Assembly (NCBI RefSeq): GCF_007994735.1
Contig: NZ_VOIL01000001.1
Span: forward strand, 744,001-808,000
Length of the DNA: 64,000 nucleotides
Reading direction: 5' to 3'
DNA from: Nesterenkonia populi
GTDB taxonomy: Bacteria > Actinomycetota > Actinomycetes > Actinomycetales > Micrococcaceae
Position 1 is the stretch's first letter, and every line of letters begins with the position of its first letter. The translations under genes and the position numbers were made by a program. Positions 26,063 to 34,987 of this stretch are shown here, piece by piece. The notes below the pieces were generated by a model. It was given only the letters and a program-made list of their open reading frames with translations. It made no database searches and was not told the DNA's origin.

Positions 26063-26106
26063 GCAGAAATGCCCCTCAGCCTCAGAGAGGCGAGGGGCAT
26101 TTCTGC
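26063..26106. terminator. Bidirectional hairpin terminator between ppa and oligopeptidase B genes
   Basis: GCAGAAATGCCCCTC (26063-26077) pairs perfectly with GAGGGGCATTTCTGC (26092-26106), a 15-bp stem with a 14-base loop. The AAAT/ATTT ends give short T-runs on both strands. It sits exactly between two converging genes. Confidence 0.85.
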
Positions 26107-26114
26107 ATCTCAGG

Positions 26115-28301
26115 TCAGCTGCTGCGCTCAGCGGCCCCCAGATGGTGGGCGAGGAACGCGTAGTCCCAGGCTCGCTCCTTCCACTGCTCGTACCGGCCGG
26201 AGGCTCCGCCGTGCCCGCCGTCCATCTCGCATTTGAAGACGATCGGGGCGTCGGACTGCTGGTGCTCGCGGAGCTTCTGCACCCACTTGGCGGGCTCCAC
26301 GTAGAGCACCCGGGTGTCGTGCAGGGAGGTGACTGCCGCGATCGCGGGGTATTCGGCGTCGTGCACGTTCTCGTAGGGGGAGTAGGACTTCATCAGCTGG
26401 TAGACCTCAGGGTCCTCGATCGGGTTGCCCCACTCCTCCCACTCGAGCGCGGAGAGCGGCAGGTTCGGGTCGAGGATGGTGGTGAGGTTGTCCACGAACG
26501 GCACCTGGGCAAGGATCGCCCGGTACTTCTCCGGGGCCATGTTCGCCGCCGCGCCCATCAGCAGCCCGCCGGCGGAGCCGCCCAGGGCCGCCACCCGGTC
26601 CGGGGCTCCCCAGCCCGCGGCGACCAGGTCGTCGGTGACAGCGATGAAGTCGGAGAACGTGTTGGTCTTTGCGAGCTTCTTGCCGGCCTCGTACCAGGCG
26701 CGGCCGAGCTCGCCGCCGCCGCGGACGTGCGCGACGGCGAACACCACACCTCGGTCCAGCAGGCTCAGCCGGGCGATCCCGAACATCGGGTCCATGCTGA
26801 TCTCGTAGGAGCCGTACCCGTACACCAGCAGCGGGTTGGTCCCGTCGGGGGCGACATCATGGTGGTGCATCACGGTGACCGGCACCTCGGTGCCGTCCTC
26901 CGCGGTGGCCCACACCCGGTGGGCCCGGTAGGCGGAGAGGTCCACGTCGTTCACCGGTGTCTCCCGGCGCAGCACGGGAGCCGAGACATCGCTGTGCGGG
27001 ATGTCGTAGACCCTCGGCGGGGTCAGCCAGGAGGTGTAGACCACACGGAAGAGGGGTGCCTCATACTCGGCGGAAGCCAGGCTGAGGGTATAGAGCTCCT
27101 CCTGGAACTGCGGGGAGGCCAACGAGGACGGCGGCGCCGGTGCTCCACCGTCGCGCACCTGCCGGATGGTCTCCAGCGGCAGCAGGAACACCGACTCCAC
27201 CGTATTCGCCCGGGCGGTGACCAGAACCTGGGAGGCGGTGACCACCAGGTTCTCGTCCACCTTGACCGTGTCCTCATGGGTGAGCAGCGGTGCGCCCGGG
27301 TCGAACGCCTCGGCGTCGGCCTGTGCGGCCAAGGCGTCCGCGCTGGTCAGCGAGACCGAGTTGTTCGGGCCCTCGGCGTTGTGGGCAAGCAGGATGAGGC
27401 GCTCGCCGTCGAGCTCGATGGGCTCCGCGCTGTGCAGCAGCCGGCGAGACTCGGGGATCAGCAGCCGGGGCTCGGCCTCCGGGTCCGTGACATCGAGCAG
27501 CCGGGTGGCGTTGTACTCCGAGTTTCCGGAGACGATCACCAGCTCCTTCTTGTCCGCGGAGAGCCCGACGCCGGTCCACAGCTGCTCATCGGTGATCTCC
27601 AGCAGCAGCCGGTCCTCAGAGGCGGAGGTGCCCACAGTGTGCTGATAGAGCCGGTAGGGCCGCCAGGCGGCATCGGCCACCATGTAGTAGACCCGCTGCC
27701 CTGCGGGCTCGAGGATCCCGCCGCCGTGGACGTTGTCGACCTGCTCGGGGAGATTCTCCCCGGTGCTGAGGCTCCGCAGGCGCAGCGTGCAGTGCTCGTC
27801 GCCGCTGGTGTCCTCGGAATAGGCGAGCAGGCTGCCGTCAGCGCTGATGGAGAGCCCGCCGATGGAGTAGAACGGGTGCTTGGCAGCCTCCGCGTTGGTG
27901 TCGAAGTACACCTGTTCGCCGTCGAGCTCCTCGCCTGCCTCCACCTGCGGCGGCTCCCAAGACTCAGGGTCCTGCACCGGAACCCTGCAGAAGATGGGGT
28001 GCTGCTCGCCTTCAATCGTGCGCGAGAAGTACCAGAACCCGCCCCGGCGGGACGGAACGGAGAGATCAGTTTCCACGGTGCGGTGCTTGATCTCCTCGAA
28101 AATTGCGTCCCGCAGCGGCTGCTGCTCAGCGGTGACCGCCTCCGTGTAGGCGTTCTCCGCATCCAGGTGCGCGCGGACCTCGGGGGAGTCCTTCTCGCGC
28201 AGCCATTCGTAGGGGTCGGTGAACGTGTTCCCGTGGTGGGTGCGCTGCACGGGCACCTGCTTGGCCTGCGGGGCGGTGGGCGTCGTCGTCATGGGGCCCA
28301 T
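26115..28301 (-). CDS. ptrB: Oligopeptidase B (S9 prolyl-oligopeptidase family)
   Basis: 728 residues, full length for oligopeptidase B. The N-terminal beta-propeller domain starts with FTDPYEWLREKDSPEV and GGFWYFSRTIEGEQHP. The C-terminal alpha/beta-hydrolase domain contains VFAVAHVRGGGELGRAWYEA, the nucleophile elbow AALGGSAGGLLMGAAANM, and the catalytic His in EMDGGHGGASGRY. It cleaves short peptides after basic residues in the cytoplasm. The start may be 28301 or 28292; neither has a good ribosome-binding site. It lies 33 bases downstream of the response-regulator gene on the same strand. Confidence 0.93.
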   Translation of the reverse strand: MGPMTTTPTAPQAKQVPVQRTHHGNTFTDPYEWLREKDSPEVRAHLDAENAYTEAVTAEQQPLRDAIFEEIKHRTVETDLSVPSRRGGFWYFSRTIEGEQHPIFCRVPVQDPESWEPPQVEAGEELDGEQVYFDTNAEAAKHPFYSIGGLSISADGSLLAYSEDTSGDEHCTLRLRSLSTGENLPEQVDNVHGGGILEPAGQRVYYMVADAAWRPYRLYQHTVGTSASEDRLLLEITDEQLWTGVGLSADKKELVIVSGNSEYNATRLLDVTDPEAEPRLLIPESRRLLHSAEPIELDGERLILLAHNAEGPNNSVSLTSADALAAQADAEAFDPGAPLLTHEDTVKVDENLVVTASQVLVTARANTVESVFLLPLETIRQVRDGGAPAPPSSLASPQFQEELYTLSLASAEYEAPLFRVVYTSWLTPPRVYDIPHSDVSAPVLRRETPVNDVDLSAYRAHRVWATAEDGTEVPVTVMHHHDVAPDGTNPLLVYGYGSYEISMDPMFGIARLSLLDRGVVFAVAHVRGGGELGRAWYEAGKKLAKTNTFSDFIAVTDDLVAAGWGAPDRVAALGGSAGGLLMGAAANMAPEKYRAILAQVPFVDNLTTILDPNLPLSALEWEEWGNPIEDPEVYQLMKSYSPYENVHDAEYPAIAAVTSLHDTRVLYVEPAKWVQKLREHQQSDAPIVFKCEMDGGHGGASGRYEQWKERAWDYAFLAHHLGAAERSS

Positions 28302-28334
28302 TCAATCAGGTGGCGACGCCGCCGCTGAGGCGGC

Positions 28335-29000
28335 CTATTCGAGCAGGTCGAGTCGGGCCTGGGCCACCAGCACGGCCAGTTGGGCGCTGGAGTCCACACC
28401 GACGGCGCTCATGGCGCGGCTGAGGGTACTTTTGACGGTGCTGGGAGAGATGAACAGGTCCTGGGCGATGTCGCTGTAGGTCTTGCCTGCCCCCACCAGC
28501 TGGGCGACCTGGATCTCCCGGGGAGAGAGGCGCTCCGCCTGTTCCCGAGCCTGGGCGCAGACCGGGTCTGTGCGCGGGGCGATGTAGCTGGAGATCAGCC
28601 GGGAGGTCAGGGTCGGGGAGATCATGGGATCCCCGGCGTGGGCCATGCGGATGGCTGAGGCGAGCGAGTCGGCGGCGTCGTTCTTCAGCAGGAACCCGGT
28701 GGCGCCCGCCTCCAGGGCCCCGCGCATATATACCTCAGCGTCAAAGCTGGTGACGGCCAGCACCGCGGGCGGGCTCAAGGAGCTGCGGGTGCGGCGGGTG
28801 GCTTCCACGCCGTCCATCTCGCCCTGAAGCTGCAGGTCCATGAGCATCACGTCGGGGCGGGTGCTGCGCATCAGCTGGAGAGCCTCGGCGCCTGTGGCGG
28901 CGGTGCCCAGGAGGGTGAGGTCGTCGTGCTGGGCGAGGATCCGCTTCAGCGACTCGAGGACGAGGGCGTCGTCGTCGACCATGACCACCGTGATCTGCAC
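28335..29000 (-). CDS. NarL/LuxR-type response regulator
   Basis: 221 residues. Receiver domain with acidic pocket VVMVDDDALV, phospho-acceptor Asp55 in DVMLMDLQL, Thr/Ser in LAVTSFDAEVYM and Lys in GFLLKNDAAD. A C-terminal LuxR helix-turn-helix follows: LSPREIQVAQLVGAGKTYSD then IAQDLFISPSTVKSTLSRAM. It is paired with the histidine kinase gene 44 bases upstream on the same strand. The target genes are not evident; the palindrome at 30350-30365 upstream of the kinase is one candidate binding site. Confidence 0.93.
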   Translation of the reverse strand: MQITVVMVDDDALVLESLKRILAQHDDLTLLGTAATGAEALQLMRSTRPDVMLMDLQLQGEMDGVEATRRTRSSLSPPAVLAVTSFDAEVYMRGALEAGATGFLLKNDAADSLASAIRMAHAGDPMISPTLTSRLISSYIAPRTDPVCAQAREQAERLSPREIQVAQLVGAGKTYSDIAQDLFISPSTVKSTLSRAMSAVGVDSSAQLAVLVAQARLDLLE

Positions 29001-29044
29001 GGCAGGCAGTCTATCGGCCCGGCTGGGCGCCTGCCGGCACCGGG

Positions 29045-30292
29045 TCAGCTCGGGGCTGCCGGGTGGTCCCCGGAGGGTTCGGGGGATGCCCAGGGAAGGC
29101 GAACGCGGAGGGTGAACTGATCGTCGCCCTGGTGAGCCTCTGCGCTTCCGCCCAGCAGCTCGGCCCGCTCCCGGACGCCGACCAGCCCGGTCCCGGAGCC
29201 GCCGGCGAACTGGGACTGCCCGGTGCTGCGGTTGCTGAACTCCAGGCTCATGCCCCGCTGCGGGTCTCCGCCGATGCGGACGCTGACGGCCCGGTCAGCA
29301 CTGTGCCGCAGGGCGTTGGTGAGCGCCTCCTGGGTGATGCGGAAGACGGCCCGCTGCAGGGCCGCGGGGGCGGAGGAGTAGCCGTCGAGGAGAATGTAGG
29401 GCCGGATCTCCAGGCCTGTCGCGGTCGAGTCGTCGAACAGGTCCTGCAGGTCCTGGGCGCCGGCGGGGGCTTTGGCCGGGGCGGAGGGTGCGACGCCGCC
29501 CTCCCGCAGCGAGGTCAGCAGCGTCCGGAGATCCAGGAGCGCCTGGTCGGCGTAGCTGCGGGTGGTGCGCAGCGCCTCGTCGAGCTGCTCCGTCTCACCG
29601 CGCTGGGTGGTCTTCTCCAGGCTGCCGACCTGCAGGGAGAGCCCGGAGAGCCGGCTGGCGAGAGTGTCGTGGACCTCCCGGGCGAGGTCGTGGCGCTCCC
29701 GCTGCCGGGTGAGCTCGTCGGTGAGTTCCCCCGCACTGTGCTGGGCGGCCTGTGCCTGGACTTTGGCCTGTTCGGCGGAGCGCCGCTGCCGGGCCCAGAA
29801 GGAGATGCCCAGCACCAGCCCCAGGCAGATCATGGTCAGCGCAGCGACCAGCAGCTGTCCGGTGCGCTGGTAGTCCTCATCGGGCCAGTGCTGCAGGGCG
29901 CTGAGGTGGATGGCGGCGTTCACCAGGATGGCAGCGAACCCGGCTCCGGCCACCGCCCAGTGCCAGCGCTGACGGCAGCGAGCGATCCACACGGCCAGGC
30001 CCACAGCCAGCACGTACGGGTCAGCCTGCACGATGACTGCGTTCGCCGCGCCGACGGCCAGCAGCAGAGAGGGCAGCCGTCGGTACCAGGGCAGGGTCAG
30101 CAGCACGAGCATTCCCAGCATGAATTGGACGACGCCGAAGTCGGTGATCTCGTCCGTGCCAGGGTCCAGGGCCCGGGGGGACGTCATCATCGCGCTGGTG
30201 AGCACCAGCATCCCGACGAACATCATCAGCACGACGGCGGCGCAGGAGGCCAGCAGGTGCAGTACCGGCCGCTGCCGGTTTCGGGGGGTCAT
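29045..30292 (-). CDS. Sensor histidine kinase, DesK/NarX-like (HisKA_3)
   Basis: 415 residues from the ATG at 30292; an upstream start at 30319 is possible. Five to six N-terminal membrane helices (for example LASCAAVVLMMFVGMLVL) are followed by a helical linker and the dimerisation domain HDLAREVHDTLASRLSGLSL, with the phospho-accepting His in REVHDTLA. The ATPase domain has ITQEALTNALRHS (N-box) and GTGLVGVRERAELLGG (G-box). No large extracytoplasmic sensor domain is present, so it probably senses membrane state or an antibiotic-like stress. A TAGACT box eight bases before the ATG suggests a leaderless start. Confidence 0.92.
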   Translation of the reverse strand: MTPRNRQRPVLHLLASCAAVVLMMFVGMLVLTSAMMTSPRALDPGTDEITDFGVVQFMLGMLVLLTLPWYRRLPSLLLAVGAANAVIVQADPYVLAVGLAVWIARCRQRWHWAVAGAGFAAILVNAAIHLSALQHWPDEDYQRTGQLLVAALTMICLGLVLGISFWARQRRSAEQAKVQAQAAQHSAGELTDELTRQRERHDLAREVHDTLASRLSGLSLQVGSLEKTTQRGETEQLDEALRTTRSYADQALLDLRTLLTSLREGGVAPSAPAKAPAGAQDLQDLFDDSTATGLEIRPYILLDGYSSAPAALQRAVFRITQEALTNALRHSADRAVSVRIGGDPQRGMSLEFSNRSTGQSQFAGGSGTGLVGVRERAELLGGSAEAHQGDDQFTLRVRLPWASPEPSGDHPAAPS

Positions 30293-30349
30293 TTCCGCAA
30301 GTCTACTGAGCGCCCACACGCCTGAGCAGGGCGGATGGGGGCATCAGGA

Positions 30350-30365
30350 ATGCCCGATCGGGCAT
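30350..30365. promoter_or_regulatory. Perfect 16-bp palindrome upstream of the two-component operon
   Basis: ATGCCCGATCGGGCAT is perfectly self-complementary. It is 57 bp upstream of the histidine kinase start and 104 bp upstream of the divergent membrane-protein start. It could be a binding site for the LuxR-type regulator, or a rho-independent-like hairpin without a T-run. Confidence 0.45.
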
Positions 30366-30469
30366 GCGGGTCCGCCTGATCGCCCGTCGAACGCAGGCCC
30401 GGCGCCGGGAAGGCTGAGCATCAGCGCAGAACCGCGCATCACTCGTTCCCGACGAAAGACAGGTACACC

Positions 30470-31297
30470 GTGACAGCCCCGCACCAGCCCGCCGCCTCGG
30501 AGATCACCAGCGACAGCCCCAGCAGGAGGAACATCCTGGGCATCACCGCCCTCGTCACCGCGGTCGTCGGTGCCGTCTTCGCCTGCATCCCGGGCGCCCT
30601 CATCGTCGGATGGGTGCTGCTGCCCATCGCGTTCATCCTGGGACTGGTCTCCCTGTTCCTGAAGGGCAGAGGTCGCGGCACCGGCATTGCTGCGGTCATC
30701 ATCTCCGTGGTCGGCACTGTCATCGGCTTCATCGTGTTCTTCGCCGTGGTGGCCGGCGCCATCGACGAGAGCTTCAACCAGGACACCGCCGCCGAGACTC
30801 CCGAAGAGTCCGACGACGCTGCCGGGGAGGGCGAGCAGGCCCCGGCCGAGGATGAGGAGCCCGCGGAGGAGGGCACCCGCGAGAATCCCTACCCGCTGGG
30901 CACCCGGATCTCCAGCGGCGACTGGGCCGTGACCGTCAACAGTGTGGACCTCGACGCTGAGGACGCAGTGCTGGCCGAGAACCAGTTCAACGAGCCCCCC
31001 GAGGACGGCAGCACCTACATCCTGGTGAACATCACCGCCGAGTACACCGGCAGCGATGCCGAGGGCGACATGCCCTGGGCCAGCGTCGAATACGTCTCCT
31101 CGGAGGGCAGCACCTTCACGGAGGCAGACGTGACGGCCGTCGCCCCGGACGCCTTCGACTCCCTCACCACCCTCTACGAGGGCGCCTCCGAAACCGGAAA
31201 CATCGCCCTGCATGTTCCCGCCGACGATGTCACTGACGGTACGCTCGCCGTCACCCCGGACATGCTCGGCGACACTGTCTTCGTCGCCTTGGACTGA
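30470..31297 (+). CDS. DUF4190/DUF4352-type membrane-anchored exported protein
   Basis: 275 residues from a GTG. Two N-terminal membrane helices (LGITALVTAVVGAVFACIPG and IAAVIISVVGTVIGFIVFF) flank a short loop, then a very acidic, Pro/Glu-rich linker (about residues 105-140). A beta-rich domain from about residue 145 has YPLGTRISSGDWAVTVNSVD and TYILVNITAEYTG, the pattern of DUF4352 (telomeric-repeat-like/immunoprotective extracellular) domains. It is divergent from the sensor kinase gene and may be part of the same envelope response. The function is unknown. Confidence 0.82.
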   Translation: MTAPHQPAASEITSDSPSRRNILGITALVTAVVGAVFACIPGALIVGWVLLPIAFILGLVSLFLKGRGRGTGIAAVIISVVGTVIGFIVFFAVVAGAIDESFNQDTAAETPEESDDAAGEGEQAPAEDEEPAEEGTRENPYPLGTRISSGDWAVTVNSVDLDAEDAVLAENQFNEPPEDGSTYILVNITAEYTGSDAEGDMPWASVEYVSSEGSTFTEADVTAVAPDAFDSLTTLYEGASETGNIALHVPADDVTDGTLAVTPDMLGDTVFVALD

Positions 31298-31367
31298 GGA
31301 AGCCGATCGGGCGGCCTGCCGAGTGGCGTCGGCGGCGTGAGGCTGCGGCCGTTCTACCCTGAGGGGC

Positions 31368-32024
31368 ATGAGCAGCCCGCGCCGTCCTTCGCCCCAGGTG
31401 GCCCGCCGCCGCCGACTGGTGGCCGCGATCCTGGGCGTGCTGCTGCTCGCCCTGGTGATCTGGGGCGTCCGAGGGTTGATGGAGGCTTTCTCCGACGACG
31501 ACGCCGAGGAGGGCTCGCCTGATCAGGGCCAGCAGCAGGACGAGGACATCCCCGCTCCTGAGGAGGGCGAGGATGGGGCCCAGCCAGAGGGCGATGCCGC
31601 TCAGGAGCCGGCTGAGGTCCCGGAGGGGCACTGCAGCCCCGACGACGTGCTGGTCAGCGCGAGCACCCATGCCGAGTCGTACGCCGCCGATGAGGCGGTC
31701 AGGCTGATCATGCAGGTCCGGAACGTCTCAGGGAGCGAATGCACCATCGAGGTCGGCACCGCCGAGCAGACCTGGAGCATCTCCCGGGACGGCACCGAGG
31801 TCTTCACCACCGAGCAGTGCGACATCGATGGTGAGTCCATGGAGCGGGACTTCGCCGCTGGGGAGACAGCCAGGGCGGACCTGAACTGGCCGCGCTCCGA
31901 CTCCTCCGGGGACTGCGGCACCCCCGCGGACCTGCCCGGCGGGGAGTATCAGCTGACCGTAGGGGTGTCCGGAGCCGCCTCTCAGCCCCACACCTTCACG
32001 CTGGAAGGGAACGAGCCCGAATGA
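31368..32024 (+). CDS. Membrane-anchored exported protein of unknown function
   Basis: 218 residues. A basic N-terminus (RRPSPQVARRRR) precedes one membrane helix (LVAAILGVLLLALVIWGV), then about 60 highly acidic residues rich in Glu, Gln and Pro. A beta-type domain of about 110 residues ends the protein and contains four cysteines (HCSPDD, SECTIEV, EQCDIDG, GDCGTP) likely to form two disulfides outside the cell. No family is recognised. Its stop overlaps the start of argA by 4 bases, so the two are translationally coupled although no functional link is obvious. Confidence 0.8.
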   Translation: MSSPRRPSPQVARRRRLVAAILGVLLLALVIWGVRGLMEAFSDDDAEEGSPDQGQQQDEDIPAPEEGEDGAQPEGDAAQEPAEVPEGHCSPDDVLVSASTHAESYAADEAVRLIMQVRNVSGSECTIEVGTAEQTWSISRDGTEVFTTEQCDIDGESMERDFAAGETARADLNWPRSDSSGDCGTPADLPGGEYQLTVGVSGAASQPHTFTLEGNEPE

Positions 32025-32548
32025 GCGAGCTGGACATCGCAGGCCTGTACCGCATCCGTCCTGCGCGCACCCGGGACGTGCGTGCCATCCTGGAGCTCTC
32101 GGCGCCTCTGGTGGAGCAGCGGGTGCTGGTTCCGAAGGACGCCGTCGCCTACTACGAGGGCATCCAGGAGTTCCTCATCGCCGAGGACGCCGAGGGCCGA
32201 GTGATCGGCTTCGGGGCTCTGCACGTGATGTGGGAGGACCTTGCCGAGGTGCGGACTTTGGCAACCAGCCCGGAGGCACGCGGGACCGGGCTGGGCTCCG
32301 CGCTGCTGACGCGGCTGCTGGAGCGTGCCCGGGCACTCGGGGTCGCCCGCGTGTTCTGCCTGACCTTCGAGACGGAGTTCTTCTCCCGGCACGGGTTCGA
32401 GCCGATCAGTGAGGACCGGGCGCCGGTGGACCCGGAGGTCTACGCGGAGCTGCTGCGCTCCCCGGACGAGGGGGTCGCAGAGTTCCTGGACCTCGCCCGG
32501 GTCAAGCCGAACACCCTGGGCAACACCCGGATGATCCTGTCGCTCTGA
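32021..32548 (+). CDS. argA: Amino-acid N-acetyltransferase (short actinobacterial N-acetylglutamate synthase)
   Basis: 175 residues, a stand-alone GNAT domain as in the Mycobacterium tuberculosis ArgA (about 170 residues), without the kinase-like domain of E. coli ArgA. Landmarks: YRIRPARTRDVRAILELSAP, FGALHVMWEDLAEVRTLATS, the acetyl-CoA loop RGTGLGSALLTRLLERA, and VFCLTFETEFFSRHGFEPI. It makes N-acetylglutamate, the first intermediate of arginine biosynthesis. The gene starts in the stop of the preceding exported-protein gene (ATGA overlap). The pst operon begins 230 bp downstream. Confidence 0.88.
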   Translation: MSELDIAGLYRIRPARTRDVRAILELSAPLVEQRVLVPKDAVAYYEGIQEFLIAEDAEGRVIGFGALHVMWEDLAEVRTLATSPEARGTGLGSALLTRLLERARALGVARVFCLTFETEFFSRHGFEPISEDRAPVDPEVYAELLRSPDEGVAEFLDLARVKPNTLGNTRMILSL

Positions 32549-32584
32549 AGGAGCTGCTCCGGCTGAACCGTTTGGTCGCCGGGA

Positions 32585-32606
32585 GTTCATTCTCTGTTCA
32601 CTCCGA
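32585..32606 (+). promoter_or_regulatory. PHO box upstream of pstS
   Basis: GTTCATTCTCT and GTTCACTCCGA are two adjacent 11-bp units starting with GTTCA at 32585 and 32596, the direct-repeat arrangement bound by actinobacterial PhoP. A nearly identical module (GTTGA/GTTCA, with the same CTCTCT joint) precedes the convergent DUF47-pit genes. Activation under phosphate limitation is expected. Confidence 0.75.
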
Positions 32607-32781
32607 AGCTGACTGCTGGACACCTCCCCTCCCTAGCGTGACGTCTGGTTCGCGCCGCGCACCTTGCTCTTGAGGCCTGACCGGCCCGGGGGAGCGGAGG
32701 GGACCAGTGACAGCACCAAAGGACTCCGCGGCGCATCTCTGCAGTGTCTCGGAGACAGAATCCTTCAGAGAGGGACACCAA

Positions 32782-33933
32782 GTGAACGTTTCGAGCTTCG
32801 GCCGCGCTGCGGCCATCCTGTCCGTGGCATCCCTGGCGCTGGTCGCCTGCGGCGACAACGGCGACGTCGACGAGACTGACGAGAACGGCGGCGGCGTCGA
32901 GGAGAACGGCGACAACGGGGAAGCATCCGGCGACGTCGACCTCGCCTCGGTCTCCGGTAACCTCGCCGGCGCAGGCGCCTCCTCCTTCCAGCTGGCCATT
33001 CAGGAGTGGCAGGCCGAGTTCCCGAACATCACCGACGGCGCCAACGTCGACTACGACCCGGTGGGCTCCGGGGACGGTCGCGCCCAGTTCCTCAACGAGG
33101 CTGTGGCCTTCGCCGGCTCCGACGCGCTGATGGACGAGGAGGAGTTTGAGGAGTCCCAGGGACGGTGCGGCGACGACGGCGCATTCCACATCCCCACCGC
33201 CATCCTGCCGATCGCCGTGGGGGTGAATCTTGAGGGAGTGGATGAGCTGAATCTCGACGGGGAGACCATCGCCCAGATCTTCTCCGGCGAGATCACCTCT
33301 TGGGACGACGACGCGATCGCCGAGCTCAACGAGGACGCCGAGCTGCCGTCCGAGACCATCACCGTGGTCCACCGCCAGGACTCATCCGGCACCACTGAGA
33401 ACTTCACCGACTACCTCGAGCAGGCCACCGAGGCCTGGGCCTGGGACGCCGACTCTGAGTGGCCCGGCGACATCTCCGCCGAGACCGGTGACGGCACCTC
33501 CGGCGTGATCGAGGCAGCCCTTTCCGTGGATGGTGCGATCACCTACGCCGACGCCGAGCAGGCCGAGCAGGGCGGCCTGACCTCGGTCAGCCTGGTCATC
33601 GGCGAGGACGCCACCGGACCCAGTCCGGAGGCCGCAGCTGAGGCGGTCGCCTCCTCCGAGCTGCGCGGTGAGGGCGCCGACAATGACATGGGCTTCGACC
33701 TGAACCGCGCCACCGATGAGGAGGGCGCATATCCGATCGTCCAGGTGGCCTACACCATCTGGTGCAACGAGTACTCCGACGAGGAGGAGGCCGAGCTGGC
33801 TCAGGCCTTCGCCGCCTACATCACTTCTGAGGATGCCCAGCAGATCGCCGCCGAGGAGGCCGGCGCCGCCCCGCTGAACGACGAGCTGATGGAGCAGGCG
33901 CAGGAATCCATCAGCCAGATCTCAGCAGGCTGA
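32782..33933 (+). CDS. pstS: Phosphate ABC transporter, substrate-binding lipoprotein
   Basis: 383 residues from the GTG at 32782 (AGAGGG eight bases upstream). An in-frame start at 32707 would add residues before the signal peptide and is rejected. Signal peptide with lipobox LALVAC, Cys23. After an acidic linker comes the phosphate-binding fold: GAGASSFQLAIQEWQ, the family Ser/Asp pattern YDPVGSGDGRAQF, AFAGSDALM, IFSGEITSWDDDAI and VVHRQDSSGTTENFTDYL (Arg and SGTT phosphate ligands). It captures orthophosphate outside the membrane for PstCAB. The PHO box is about 180 bp upstream, leaving a long leader. Confidence 0.95.
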   Translation: MNVSSFGRAAAILSVASLALVACGDNGDVDETDENGGGVEENGDNGEASGDVDLASVSGNLAGAGASSFQLAIQEWQAEFPNITDGANVDYDPVGSGDGRAQFLNEAVAFAGSDALMDEEEFEESQGRCGDDGAFHIPTAILPIAVGVNLEGVDELNLDGETIAQIFSGEITSWDDDAIAELNEDAELPSETITVVHRQDSSGTTENFTDYLEQATEAWAWDADSEWPGDISAETGDGTSGVIEAALSVDGAITYADAEQAEQGGLTSVSLVIGEDATGPSPEAAAEAVASSELRGEGADNDMGFDLNRATDEEGAYPIVQVAYTIWCNEYSDEEEAELAQAFAAYITSEDAQQIAAEEAGAAPLNDELMEQAQESISQISAG

Positions 33934-33970
33934 CCCGTTCCCACCACGCACCATTTCTGAGGGAGACCCG

Positions 33971-34987
33971 GTGACCACCACCGACGAGGAGACCCCCAGC
34001 GGGCCCAGGACCACCGCCCGCCGAGGCGCCGGCGTGAACTCGCTGGCAGCCGGTGACAAGGCCGGCGCCGGCATGGACAGGGCCTTCGCGAACCTGGCGA
34101 AGTTCGCCGGCATCTTCATCCTGATCATCCTCGCCTTCGTCGCGATCTTCCTGTCCTACAACTCAGGAGGCGCCCTCTACCAGGAGGAGGAAGGGCTGGT
34201 CATCGGCCGGTTCCTGGAGTACGCCTGGCCCTTCGTCGTCGGGACGATCGTCGTCGCGCTCCTGGCGCTGATCATGGCGGCGCCGGTCTCCACCGGTGTG
34301 GCCCTCTACATCTCCCACTATGCGCCCCCGAGGGCGTCGAAGACCATCGGGTACGTGGTGGACCTGCTGGCGGCGATCCCGTCGGTGGTCTACGGGGCCT
34401 GGGGGATGTTCGTCCTGGCCCCGGCGATGCTGCCGCTCTACCACTGGCTGAACCAGTGGCTGTACCAGCGGCCCCAGGAGAGCTTCGGCTGGGGGATCCC
34501 GCTGTTTGCGGGGTCCCCGGGCCTGGGGCAGAACCTCTTCACCGCGTCGGTGGTGCTGGCGGTGATGATCCTGCCGATCGCAGCGTCGGTGCAGCGAGAG
34601 ATCTTCATCCAGACTCCCAAGCTGCACGAGGAGGCTGCCCTGGCGCTGGGCGCCACCCGCTGGGAGATGATCCGGATGGCGGTGCTGCCGTTCTCCCGGG
34701 CAGGGATCATCTCCGCGAACATGCTCGCCCTGGGGCGTGCCCTCGGCGAGACGATGGCGGTGGTGATGGTGGTCTCGGGGCTCGGGTTCCAATGGTCGCT
34801 GATCTCCGCCGGCAACTCCACCATTCCGCGCGAGATCGCCCTGAACTTCGGCGAGACCGCGCAGGGCACCGAACGCTGGCACCAGCTGATCGCGCTCGGC
34901 CTGGTGCTGTTCATCCTCACCCTGATCGTCAATCTGATCGCCCGATGGATCGTGTCCCGCCACCAGGAATTCTCGGGAGCCAACTGA
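33971..34987 (+). CDS. pstC: Phosphate ABC transporter permease PstC
   Basis: 338 residues from a GTG with GAGGGAG upstream. Six membrane segments and the EAA-type loop EEAALALGATRWEMIRMAVL, with LAAIPSVVYGAWGMFVLAP before it, identify PstC. It forms the inner-membrane channel with PstA. The stop overlaps the pstA ATG by one base (TGATG), so production of the two permeases is coupled. Confidence 0.96.
   Translation: MTTTDEETPSGPRTTARRGAGVNSLAAGDKAGAGMDRAFANLAKFAGIFILIILAFVAIFLSYNSGGALYQEEEGLVIGRFLEYAWPFVVGTIVVALLALIMAAPVSTGVALYISHYAPPRASKTIGYVVDLLAAIPSVVYGAWGMFVLAPAMLPLYHWLNQWLYQRPQESFGWGIPLFAGSPGLGQNLFTASVVLAVMILPIAASVQREIFIQTPKLHEEAALALGATRWEMIRMAVLPFSRAGIISANMLALGRALGETMAVVMVVSGLGFQWSLISAGNSTIPREIALNFGETAQGTERWHQLIALGLVLFILTLIVNLIARWIVSRHQEFSGAN

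Noticed and set aside
25998..28328. 776-codon plus-strand frame opposite oligopeptidase B
   Set aside because: Antisense shadow of a well-supported gene in high-GC DNA; composition is Gly/Arg/His-rich without domains.
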